Below are positions 11,701 to 20,902 of a stretch of 64,000 nucleotides of DNA, piece by piece. Below the pieces are notes generated by a model that made no database searches, was not told the origin of the DNA, and saw nothing but the letters and a program-made list of their open reading frames with translations. The stretch covers positions 564,096,176-564,160,175 of the forward strand of contig NC_058521.1 in NCBI RefSeq assembly GCF_904849725.1, given 5' to 3'. A program made the position numbers and the translations under genes. Positions within the stretch are counted from its first letter, which is position 1. Every line of letters starts with the position of its first letter. The stretch is from Hordeum vulgare subsp. vulgare (lineage: Eukaryota; Streptophyta; Magnoliopsida; Poales; Poaceae).

Positions 11701-12703
11701 TGTGGCGTTTCTAATATTATATGTGGATGACATATTGCTGATTGGAAACAACGTAGAGTTTTTGGAGAGCATAAAGGATTACTTGAATAAAAGTTTCTCT
11801 ATGAAGGACCTAGGAGAAGCTGCTTACATTCTAGGCATTAAGATCTATAGGGATAGATCAAAACGCCTGATAGGACTTTCACAAAGCACATACCTTGATA
11901 AAGTTTTGAAGAGGTTCAAAATGGAACAGTCCAAGAAGGGGTTCTTGCCAGTTTTACAAGGTACGAGATTGAGTAAGACTCAGTGCCCAGCAACTTATGA
12001 AGATAGAGAACATATGCGCTCCGTCCCCTATGCTTCAGCCATAGGTTCTATCATGTATGCAATGTTGTGCACTAGACCGGATGTTAGCCTGGCCATAAGT
12101 ATGGCAGGTAGGTTCCAGAGTAATCCAGGAGTGGATCACTGGACAGCGGTCAAGAATATCCTGAAGTACCTGAAAAGGACTAAGGAGATGTTTCTCGTGT
12201 ATGGAGGTGACGAAGAGCTCGCCATAAAAGGTTACGTCGATGCAAGCTTTGACACAGATCCGGATGACTCTAAGTCGCAAACCGGATACGTATTTATTCT
12301 TAATGGGGGTGCGGTAAGCTGGTGCAGTTCCAAGTAAAGCGTCGTAGCAGATTCTACATGTGAAGCGGAGTACATGGCTGCCTCGGAGGCGGCTAAGGAG
12401 GGTGTCTGGATGAAGCAGTTCATGACGGATCTTGGAGTGGTGCCAAGCGCACTGAATCCAATAACCTTGTTCTGTGACAACACGGGTGCCATTGCCTTAT
12501 CAAAGGAACCACGGTTTCACAAGAAGACCAGACACATCAAACGATGCTTCAACCTCATCCGCGACTACGTCGAGGGAGAGGACGTAAATATATGCAAAGT
12601 GCACACGGATCTGAATGTAGCAGACCCGCTGACTAAACCTCTTCCACGGCCAAAGCATGATCAACACCAGAACTGTATGGGTGTTAGATTTATTACAATG
12701 TAA
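8722..12703 (+). pseudogene. Copia Gag-Pol of element B, broken
   Basis: Homologous over its whole length to the intact polyprotein at 2012-5992, but with three lesions: a TGA at 9775-9777 after the protease region; an extra A in an A run near 11470 in the reverse transcriptase (DVKTAFLNG) that shifts the frame; and a CAA-to-TAA change near 12334 in RNase H. The reading frame otherwise continues to the same C terminus at 12703. Zinc knuckle, DD35E and YVDD motifs are still legible; the protease motif reads DTGP instead of DTGS. With the missing primer site this copy is dead in cis. Confidence 0.93.
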
Positions 12704-12740
12704 TTTGCATGATGATGTGAGGGCTAGATTATTGACTCTA

Positions 12741-12755
12741 GTGCAAGTGGGAGAC
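12741..12755 (+). other. Polypurine tract of Copia element B
   Basis: GTGCAAGTGGGAGAC immediately precedes the LTR start at 12756, identical to the tract of element A. Confidence 0.85.
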
Positions 12756-14573
12756 TGTTGGAATTATGCCCTAGAGGCAATAATAAATATAGTTATTATT
12801 ATAATTCCTGTATCAAGATAATCGTTTATTATCCATGCTATAATTGTATTGAATGAAGACTCATTTACATGTGTGGATACATAGACAAAACACCGTCCCT
12901 AGCATGCCTCTAGTTGGCTAGCGAGTTGATCAAAGATAGTCGGTGTCTTCTGATTATGAACAAGGTGTTGTTGCTTGATAACTGGATCACGTCATTAGGA
13001 GAATCACGTGATGGACTAGACCCAAACTAATAGACGTAGCATGTTGATCGTGTCATTTTGTTGCTACTGTTTTCTGCGTGTCAAGTATTTATTCCTATGA
13101 CCATGAGATCATATAACTCACTGACACCGGAGGAATGCTTTGTGTGTATCAAACGTCACAACGTAACTGGGTGACTATAAAGATGCTCTACAGGTGTCTC
13201 CGAAGGTGTTAGTTGAGTTAGTATGGATCAAGACTGGGATTTGTCACTCCGTGTGATGGAGAGGTATCTCGAGGCCCACTCAGTAATACAACATCACACA
13301 CAAGCCTTGCAAGGAATGTGACTTAGTGTAAGTTGCGGGATCTTGTATTACGGAACGAGTAAAGAGACTTGCCGGTAAACGAGATTGAAATAGGTATGCG
13401 GATACTGACGATCGAATCTCGGGCAAGTAACATACCGAAGGACAAAGGGAATGACATACGGGATTATATGAATCCTTGGCACTGAGGTTCAAACGATAAG
13501 ATCTTCGTAGAATATGTAGGATCCAATATGGGCATCCAGGTCCCGCTATTGGATATTGACCGAGGAGTCTCTCGGGTCATGTCTACATAGTTCTCGAACC
13601 CGCAGGGTCTGCACATTTAAGGTTCGACGTTGTTTTATGCGTATTTGAGTTATATGGTTGGTTACCGAATGTTGTTCGGAGTCCCGGATAAGATCACGGA
13701 CGTCACGAGGGTTTCCGGAATGGTCCGAAAACGAAGATTAATATATAGGATGACCTCATTTGATTACCGGAAGGTTTTTGGAGTTACCGGGAATGTACCG
13801 GGAATGACGAATGGGTTCCGGGAGTTCACCGGGGGGGGCAACCCACCCCGGGGAAGCCCATAGGCCTTGAGGGTGGCACACCAGCTCTTAATGGGCTGGT
13901 GGGACAGCCCAGAAGGGCCCTATGCGCCTAGGAAAGAAAAAAAAAAGAGAAAAGAAAAAAAAGAGGAGGTGGGAAGGAAAGGAAGGACTCCCACCCACCA
14001 AACCAAGTCCAACTCGGTTTGGGGGGGAGCCTTCCCCCTTGGACTCGGCCGACCCCCTTGGGGCTCCTTGAGCCCCAAGGCAAGGTCCCCTCCCTCCCAC
14101 CTATATATACGGAGGTTTTAGGGCTGATTTGAGACGACTTTTCCACGGCAGCCCGACCACATACCTCCACGGTTTTTCCTCTAGATCGCGTTTCTGCGGA
14201 GCTCGGGCGGAGCCCTGCTGAGACAAGGTCATCACCAACCTCCGGAGCGCTGTCACGCTGCCGGAGAACTCTTCTACCTCTCCGTCTCTCTTGCTGGATC
14301 AAGAAGGCCGAGATCATCGTCGAGCTGTACGTGTGCTGAACGCGGAGGTGCCGTCCGTTCGGTACTAGATCGTGGGACTGATCGCGGGATTGTTCGCGGG
14401 GCGGATCGAGGGACGTGATGACGTTCCACTACATCAACCACGTTCACTAACGCTTCTGCTGTACGGTCTACAAGGGTACGTAGATCACTCATCCCCTCTC
14501 GTAGATGGACATCACCATGATAGGTCTTCGTGCGCGTAGAAATTTTTTGTTTCCCATGTGACGTTCCCCAACA
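12756..14573 (+). mobile_element. Terminal Copia LTR (3' LTR of element B)
   Basis: Complete 1818-base LTR, TGTTGG to CCCCAACA, TATA box at about 14102-14109. The segment 13860-14100 upstream of the TATA box differs strongly from the same segment of the two upstream LTRs (shorter G run, different flanking text) and resembles the minus-strand copies at 37315 and 43829. This LTR therefore belongs to a different lineage from element A. The next five bases, CTGCC, would be the right target duplication; the left partner is outside the window. Confidence 0.92.
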
Positions 14574-14689
14574 CTGCCCCCCGTTGACGTCGCCGTTGTA
14601 TCACCCTGTCGCCCACCCAGGGCTTGTCCAACAAGTGTTTGTCCAAATGCCATAGCCAAAGTGTTGACATTTTTTCCTTACTATGTACT

Positions 14690-15238
14690 TCGAAGCAAAC
14701 AGGGTGGATTTGGACGACAAGTACTTGTACACCAACTTCATGGAGTCATCCTCATCAGACGAGGAGAACGAATATGAGGATGAAATGGTGATGATGTAAG
14801 CAATCCTAGCAGACACGGAGCGAGCTTAGGAGCATGTCTTGAACTTCAAGGAATATATCAACGGACATGGAGTGTTGAATCACAAGAGGGCACAGGACAT
14901 TTGACGTTGATGGACGACTACTTTGGCTCGACGCACTATTCACGAGCAATTTTTTCATGACGCTTTTGGATGCATAAAAATATTTCCGGTAACCTTTACA
15001 ATGGTGTCTAGGCCAACGACTACATGATGCACGCTTGTGTGATCATGCATAACATGGCCATCGAGAATGAGTGTTGCCAAGATTTAGACTATTCTCAATA
15101 TGAGTTTTTGGGACATCCCGTGCGAGTGCGGCGAAGGGCTGCAAGGGTATCCTGATTTATTGCCTCCTATCATGACATTCGACGTGTCGAAATGCATGAT
15201 GATCTTCAGAAGATCTAATTAAGAAGTGGTGGGCATGA
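14690..15238 (+). pseudogene. PIF/Harbinger transposase relic, catalytic core missing
   Basis: Conceptual translation gives an acidic N-terminal stretch (DEENEYEDEMVMM, ~14755-14798), then an LNHKRAQ..HLTLMDDYFG-like segment (~14870-14935), both typical of PIF/Harbinger transposase N termini. From about 15025 it jumps to the C-terminal signature HACVIMHNMAIENE, and ends with a HDIRRVEMHDDLQK-like segment and KKWWA stop at 15236-15238. Several stops and frameshifts interrupt it. The middle of the protein, which should carry the DDE residues, is absent (about 700 bases short of a full gene). Identification rests on recognised family motifs. Confidence 0.72.
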
Positions 15239-15456
15239 AATGACCGACAAAACGCATTGATGATTTCTATGTTTGATGTTGTACGTTTGATGTTGTAGTG
15301 TCGAACTATTTGTTTTATTGGAAGATAAACTATTTGCCAGTTGTAACAAAACTGAATTATTTATTATTGATTATTTTTTATGTATTTGATCTTCTTGGTT
15401 TTATTTGGAGTGTCATATTGTGGACGCGCATGCATTTTTTTGCAGCGGCTCGTACA
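15239..15456. other. A/T-rich tail downstream of the Harbinger relic
   Basis: T-rich sequence with repeated TTTGATGTTGTA text, consistent with the 3' untranslated tail of the decayed transposon. No gene seen. Confidence 0.4.
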
Positions 15457-15546
15457 CGCTATATTTTGCAGCGGCCGCTCGAGCCAGCGCTCAGCTGCGC
15501 GCGCTATATTTTGCAACGGCTGCTGGAGCCAGCGCTCAGCTGCGCG
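15457..15546. repeat. Two-copy 45-base tandem repeat
   Basis: Units at 15457-15501 and 15502-15546 start CGCTATATTTTGCA and end CAGCTGCGCG; they differ at only a few positions. GC-rich, containing CAGCTG and an internal GCCAGCGCT palindrome-like core. A third related fragment (TTTTTTGCAGCGGCT) sits just upstream. It lies between the transposase relic and the PPR gene. Confidence 0.85.
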
Positions 15547-15605
15547 AAGAAAAACGACTATTTCAACGCTGTAAAGCTTTTTTTGCACGCCGCCGGTTGA
15601 AGTTG

Positions 15606-15782
15606 CTCTTAAAAATCCTCAATTTTGAGCATGTGTTGTATTTTCCCTTTTTTAACAGTATGTTTTTATTTTGTTTTCTTCCAAATATTAGTACTCAAAA
15701 ATATCTGTAGATCTTGACTCTTAAAAATCCTCAATTTTGAGCATGGAGTACTAACTACTGATTCTCTGTAGATCTTGACTCT
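15606..15782. repeat. Short interspersed direct repeats upstream of the PPR gene
   Basis: A 28-base sequence beginning CTCTTAAAAATCC occurs at 15606-15633 and 15718-15745, and CTGTAGATCTTGACTCT occurs at 15705-15721 and 15766-15782. The overlap pattern indicates a local duplication of ~110 bases followed by a smaller one. They fall 150-330 bases before the PPR start codon, so they lie in its probable promoter or 5' UTR. Confidence 0.8.
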
Positions 15783-15938
15783 TTTTTTGGCAAATGTAAA
15801 TCTTAACTCAACTTTGCTATAGAGGCCTAGAGGGTGGGGAATTTCAGCAGAAGTATGTGCACGCTCTTTCATGGTGCTCAGCTCGGCTCGGCTCCGGCGG
15901 ACGAACAGATGAACCGCAGCTAGACGAGACCTGCCGCG

Positions 15939-17456
15939 ATGCCACCAACGTCCACCTCGCCGGAGAACCTAGTGGCGCTCTCCGCCCGGTGCTCCACGAA
16001 GCACGACCTCCGCCTCATCCACGGCGCTCTCCTACGCCGCCGCCACCTCCTCCCCGCCGCGGACGCCTTCGCGGCGCTCGCCAAGCTCCTCCGGTTCGCC
16101 GCCGTCTCCCCCGCGGGCGACCTCCGCCAAGCAGCCGCGATCCTCTCCGCCCACCTCCCGTTTATCTCGTCGGCCTCCTCCCATCCCGCCTTCTTCTACA
16201 ACACCCTCATGCGCGGCCTCGCCGCCTCCTCCTCGCCCGGCGACGCCATCGGGCTCTTCGCCGCGATGCGCCGCGCGGGCGCAGCGCCCGACGCCTTCAC
16301 CTTCACCTTCGTCCTCAAGTCCTGCTCTCGCTGCCCTTCGGGCCGACGTTTACCTTCCGACCTCCACGCCCAGGCGATCAGGCACGGCTGCCTCGGCGAG
16401 CTCAGCGCGCACACGCACGTGCACAATGCGCTGCTTCACGCTTACGCTTGCCGGGCGGCCGTCGACGACGCGTGCAGGGTGTTTGAAGAAATTCCAGTTC
16501 GGGACGTGGTCTCCTTCTCAGGGCTACTCACGGCGCATCTGAAAGCCAATGATTTGCACGCTGCCCGCCTTGTGTTCGACCAGATGCCTCACCGGGATGT
16601 AGTTTCTTGGACAGCGATGATTTCTGCATATGCCAAGGCTTGCCGGCCACAGGAGGCCTTGGCATTGTTTGATGCAATGCCTATGCAGCCAGACGAGGTG
16701 ACCATGGTGAGTATTGTGTCCGCGTGCACCACACTCGGGGATCTTGCAACTGGGGAGCGAGTGCGGAGGCACATTGATTCCCTTGGTTTTGGATGGATGG
16801 TGTCACTTCGCAATGCACTCATGGACATGTATGCTAAGTGTGGTTCCCTCCCTGAGGCTCGAGCTTTGTTTGATGGGATGACGGTGAGGAGCTTGGCATC
16901 TTGGAACACGCTGATCTCGGCATATGCATCCCATGGCGATCTGGACAACACGATTGCTGTGTTCTATCAGATGCTGGCTGAAGGCAACACTGTGAAGCCA
17001 GATGGGGTGACGCTGCTTGCATTACTAATAGCCTACACGCACAAGGGCTGTGTTGAGGAGGGGCGTGCCATGTTCAATGCGATGCAACGAGGCAACTTTG
17101 GTAAAGTGGAACTCACAGTCGAGCACTATGGGTGTGTGGTGGACATGCTTGGGCGCGCAGGGAAACTCGAGGAGGCATACCAAGTGATTGAGCAAATGCC
17201 AATTCCGAGCAATGCTGTGATCTGGGGTGCGCTACTTGGTGCTTGTCGGACTCATGGGGATATTGACATGGCAGAGCGGGCTGTGAAGGAGCTAAGGAAC
17301 CTAAACCCAGAGGAGGGTGGGTACTACATTTTGCTCAGTGATATGTACGCATCTGCTGGTCGGATAGCAGAGGCCACAGAGATTAGACATGCCATGAATG
17401 AGAGGGGGGTCCAGAAGACTACAGGCCGGAGCACTGCCTTTCTGCCTCAGCTGTAA
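15939..17456 (+). CDS. Pentatricopeptide repeat protein, PLS class with E motif
   Basis: Intronless 505-residue protein. PPR helical-hairpin repeats run from about residue 86 to 420; recognisable units include HNALLHAYACRAAVDDACRV (~162-181), VVSWTAMISAYAK (~221-233), RNALMDMYAKCGSLPEARAL (~291-310) and SWNTLISAYASHGDLD (~321-336), with the alternating spacing of P, L and S repeats. Residues ~425-500 form an E motif (VIWGALLGACRTHG, GYYILLSDMYASAGR), and the protein stops soon after without a DYW domain. Such proteins bind single-stranded RNA in mitochondria or plastids and typically specify C-to-U editing sites or RNA processing; the target cannot be read here. The N terminus lacks an obvious long basic transit peptide, so localisation is inferred. 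The start at 15939 is the first ATG of the long frame; GC-rich codon use in the first third is usual for grass genes. Confidence 0.93.
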   Translation: MPPTSTSPENLVALSARCSTKHDLRLIHGALLRRRHLLPAADAFAALAKLLRFAAVSPAGDLRQAAAILSAHLPFISSASSHPAFFYNTLMRGLAASSSPGDAIGLFAAMRRAGAAPDAFTFTFVLKSCSRCPSGRRLPSDLHAQAIRHGCLGELSAHTHVHNALLHAYACRAAVDDACRVFEEIPVRDVVSFSGLLTAHLKANDLHAARLVFDQMPHRDVVSWTAMISAYAKACRPQEALALFDAMPMQPDEVTMVSIVSACTTLGDLATGERVRRHIDSLGFGWMVSLRNALMDMYAKCGSLPEARALFDGMTVRSLASWNTLISAYASHGDLDNTIAVFYQMLAEGNTVKPDGVTLLALLIAYTHKGCVEEGRAMFNAMQRGNFGKVELTVEHYGCVVDMLGRAGKLEEAYQVIEQMPIPSNAVIWGALLGACRTHGDIDMAERAVKELRNLNPEEGGYYILLSDMYASAGRIAEATEIRHAMNERGVQKTTGRSTAFLPQL

Positions 17457-18632
17457 TTTACCCTTATCTGGCTATCCTTAAGATCACAATTCACAACCAT
17501 GTCATGCCAACTAGATGATACATACCAATCTATCTTCTCTTCACACCAGACAAGCATATGGATTGGTCACATTTGTCTCAGTCTTCTTTCCAAGGTGTGA
17601 TGATTGATACCAATGGTGTAAGGCTGCTGGCAACTAAGGTTAAGGTAATCAAAATACCTGTGCTGATAGACTGGTTGAGTTGAGTCAGGTGATGGTACAT
17701 AGACAATGGCCACACCAAAGCCAGTTTCAGTATGTATGCATGTTAAGTATAGCCCAGTTTAGCTGTCACTTACATTATTATGTATTTATGTACCAGTCCA
17801 TACTTGATGCTTACACCACAAAAGGTGGCATTTGCGGTACAGGACCTTGAAGGTCTGAACTTCTTTAAAGCCAACCCCTTCAACATCTTAGTCTTGACTA
17901 CCAGGTGCACACTGTCACTAGGATTGCCTCTGGCATGGGCGAGAAACAAGTGCGTATTTCCAAGACCAGTATCATCTAACCTTGTGCGGCCCAGTGATAA
18001 ATGTGGTTGCCAGAAGGTGATGAAATTACCTAATGAACTTCAAGTGATTATGCCTTGTGGGCTCCAGCAATAGTTACTTTAACGAACTTCAAGTAAGTAG
18101 TGAATAGTATTTCCAGAAGTCCTTAAGTTTGAGCTCTTGCCTTGCTATTTCTAGAGGGATTGTTAGCAATAATCTATAACTTTTTTTAGAAGAGCAGTGT
18201 GGTACACTACAATCATTTTCCATTGAACTATTAGCAAGTGATATGTTTTCTTGGAACTAGTTTGGTGCTTGTTTAACCATAAATTGACTTTTTTTTAGAA
18301 TCCCATAAATTGACAGTTAAAAGTCCACTAGAATGCCTTAAGATTTCCATTTTAACATGTTCTGGGTATCCCTCACAGATTCCATGTTGATTAAATTTAC
18401 CCATTTTCTATGTATGATTGGCAATTCCTTGTTTGCATCTTTGTTAGACAAGCTCATCATGTTCTGGGAAGGGATTTTTCTTTTCACTCTGGGTGCTTAA
18501 CATTTTGCAATATTTGATGGATGTTTACTCCTGTTGTATACTATGGTTACCTAAATCTCCCATACTAGACTACCAGTGGTGTAGATTTTTCATATTAAGG
18601 TTCAGGAAATTAACTTTGGTTAGCTACCTTAA
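17457..18632. other. PPR downstream region, no gene seen
   Basis: A/T-rich sequence following the PPR stop, presumably 3' UTR then intergenic. A 97-codon open stretch at 17780-18073 has no recognisable domain, and I do not support it as a gene. Confidence 0.5.
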
Positions 18633-18761
18633 GGCTCTGTTCGGTTGATAGGGTTGTGAAGAGGTTTTGACAGACATTGAGGTGGATTTAATCCTCTACA
18701 AGTCAAAACCTCGCCAAATCCCTTCCAATCCCCTCGACAAAGGGTGCAACCGAACAAGGCG
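18633..18761. mobile_element. Tourist-like MITE, 129 bp
   Basis: Ends GGCTCTGTTCGGTTG on the left and, as reverse complement, CGCCTTGTTCGGTTG on the right (12 of 15 match), flanked on both sides by TAA (18630-18632 and 18762-18764). Internally GAGGTTTTGAC and GTCAAAACCTC pair, so the whole element can fold back. The three-base TAA duplication fits the PIF/Harbinger superfamily. Confidence 0.75.
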
Positions 18762-19097
18762 TAAGGAGGGTTGTTTTTGGAGGAAGAGAAGAGAAAGCTC
18801 GATGAATCAGCGCATACAGCCTGCTAGATGGCACAGCTGGGACAAACCTGATGATGAACAACACTATTTTTCTAAGTTGCAAGAGGCTTGACTGTAAGGT
18901 TATTCATCGTTCGCTGCTTAATATACTGCAGATGTGATGTTGACACAAAATATTGTCATTCATGACAGGTGCGCTTGTCCAGGATCCAGCATGTTGAACC
19001 GAAAAAAATTGGTACTACAATTGGCCAGTGACTAAGTTGGACCATTCCTTGAACAAACTTATATTCGCTCGTGCATCAGAAGTCTATGGCTTGCCTC

Positions 19098-19483
19098 TGA
19101 AAAAAATTAAGCCTCTGTAACATAGGGAGTCTTAGTGATGAACCTTTGTGTGTTCTCGATTATTTTTTGAGAGAGTTGTTTATTTGAAATGACAGAGGAG
19201 TTCTTGCTCCTCCCCAACCCCAAACTCCTCATGTAACTGTATGCTACTCTCTGTAACTGCTTGATGCTGTGATAATATATGTTCAGGCCGGAGTAAGTCC
19301 GCCGTTGACGCGTAAAAAAAAGAAAGTGGAGAAACATTTTATGGTTGTTAGTGATGATTGTCTGGCTCAATAACAAGCTGTGAAATACCAAGTATGAGCC
19401 ATATGCCCTGAATCATACATCAAGCAATTCACAGGGCAAATATGAGCCATATGCCCTACAGGCTATACTCCTACTCTTCACTA
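19098..19483. repeat. Direct duplication, copy 1
   Basis: About 386 bases from CTGAAAAAAATTAAGCCTC to ACTCTTCACTA. Repeated with roughly 90% identity at 19578-19990. It lies about 560 bases downstream (in the minus-strand sense) of the uL18 stop codon and may have been part of its 3' UTR or flank. Inside each copy TATGAGCCATATGCCCT (or a close variant) occurs twice. Confidence 0.88.
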
Positions 19484-19577
19484 GATGGGAACAAAAGGAA
19501 CAGCTTCAGCATAGTATGCTATCTTAACTGCCACTGTGCCTATCAACTAGATGTACTAATTTGAAGAATGCAGGCCA

Positions 19578-19990
19578 CTGAAAAAAATAAGCCTCTGTAA
19601 GTCTCGGTGATGAACCTTTGTGTGTTCTCGTTTTTTATTTTGAGACTATTGTTTATTTGAAATGACAGTGGAGTCCCCCCACCCCCAACACAACACACAC
19701 ACACACACCAACCCCAAACTCCTCATGTAACTGTATGCCACTCTCTGTAACTGCTTGATGCTGTGATAATATGTGTTCAGGCCGGCGTAAGCAATTGTCC
19801 TGATGTAACCGTTGACGCGTAAAACAATGACAGTGGAGAAACATTTTATGGTTGTTAGTGATAATTGTCTGGCTTAATAACATGCTGCGAAATACCAAGT
19901 ATGAACCATATGCCCTGAATCATACATCAAGCAATTCACAGGGCAAATATGAGTCATATGCCCTACAGGCTACACTCCTACTCTTCACTA
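19578..19990. repeat. Direct duplication, copy 2, with CA-repeat expansion
   Basis: Second copy of 19098-19483, separated from it by ~94 bases. It is longer mainly because of a C run and an ACACAC tract at about 19675-19710 that copy 1 lacks. It lies directly downstream of the uL18 stop (20047), so the gene's probable 3' UTR reads into it. Confidence 0.88.
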
Positions 19991-20046
19991 AATAATATTC
20001 TACGCCGAGCAGCCGGTGCAGGCCTCCCAAGCATATCACAGTTTTG

Positions 20047-20902
20047 CTATCTGGGCAGGAACCCGTGCTGCGCGACGGGATCCTCGAACGCCATCATCTT
20101 CTCCCCTCGAGCGAACCCGTTGCGGTCGTAGCACGAAACCTCGGAGATGTCCAGCTCCTTGCAGGCCTTGACGAGCTCCTCCCCGACCCTCCGAGAGGCC
20201 TCCTGCTTGCCAACAACAAACAGCTCAAGGTCAGGAGATGCACCTTGCAGCTTTTGTTTCAGATGCAAATGCAATGCAAGTTCAACCGACGAGTCGACGA
20301 CGAAGGAGCAGGTTTGGTTGGCTTACCACGGTGGTGCATGGAGGGTCGCCGCGGATTTCCTCCTGCAGGGTGCTGGCGTAGAAGAGGATCTTCTTGCCGT
20401 GGTCGTCGACGAGCATGGCGTAGAGCTGCCTGTTGGAGCAGAAGACGGACATCCTGGGCTTCTTCGCCGTGCCGTTGTACTGCAGCCAAAGAGAATTGAG
20501 AACTCCCTTCAGATTGTTGGTCGTGGTTGGAACCCACAAGGCCACAACCCAACCCTGAGGTGAGCACCGTACCTTTTTCTGCAGCCGGCGGTTCCTGACC
20601 TTGGCGTTCTCCTTGCGCGTGCCGTGCCTCGCTGTGGCCTCGATCCTCGGGTACGCTCCGCGCCGGCGTGCCACCACGCCTGCGCGCAGAAAGAGAGAGA
20701 GGATGCATCACATGAGATAGGCAGCTAAGCCGGAGCCAGTTGATAAAAGCACGGAGAGAAGCCGGGAGGCGGTATGACGGCGTGGCTCACCTGGGTGCCG
20801 TCGAAGAGGGAACTCGAAGCAATTAGTCGTGAATGGCAGGGAGCTGGAGGTGGAGGGACACGGCAATGGTGGCCGGCCGAGGGTGGCCCCTAGCAACGCC
20901 AT
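20047..20902 (-). CDS. Organellar (probably plastid) ribosomal protein uL18, four exons
   Basis: Large-subunit protein that binds 5S rRNA. Minus-strand exons 20902-20791, 20679-20573, 20479-20327 and 20202-20047; each intron is GT...AG (donors GTGAGC, GTACGG, GTAAGC). Lengths 112, 107, 153 and 156 keep the frame and give 175 residues plus stop. Residues 1 to ~40 are Ser/Thr/Pro/Leu-rich with few acids, as in a transit peptide. The core reads TRKENAKVRNRRLQKKYNGT, then KKPRMSVFCSNRQLYAMLVD, and the C terminus is SYDRNGFARGE-like (here VSCYDRNGFARGE) ending HGFLPR, which I recognise as plant plastid L18. The start ATG at 20902 lies in a favourable CAATGGC context. A possible 5' UTR intron (about 21078 to 20992) is only a guess. 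Splice sites were chosen by consensus plus protein continuity; no transcript was available. Confidence 0.9.

Noticed and set aside
15857..16486. 209-codon Pro/Arg-rich frame overlapping the PPR gene
   Set aside because: Alternate frame of the GC-rich 5' part of the PPR gene.
17780..18073. 97-codon frame downstream of the PPR gene
   Set aside because: No recognisable domain and ordinary A/T-rich context; most likely chance.
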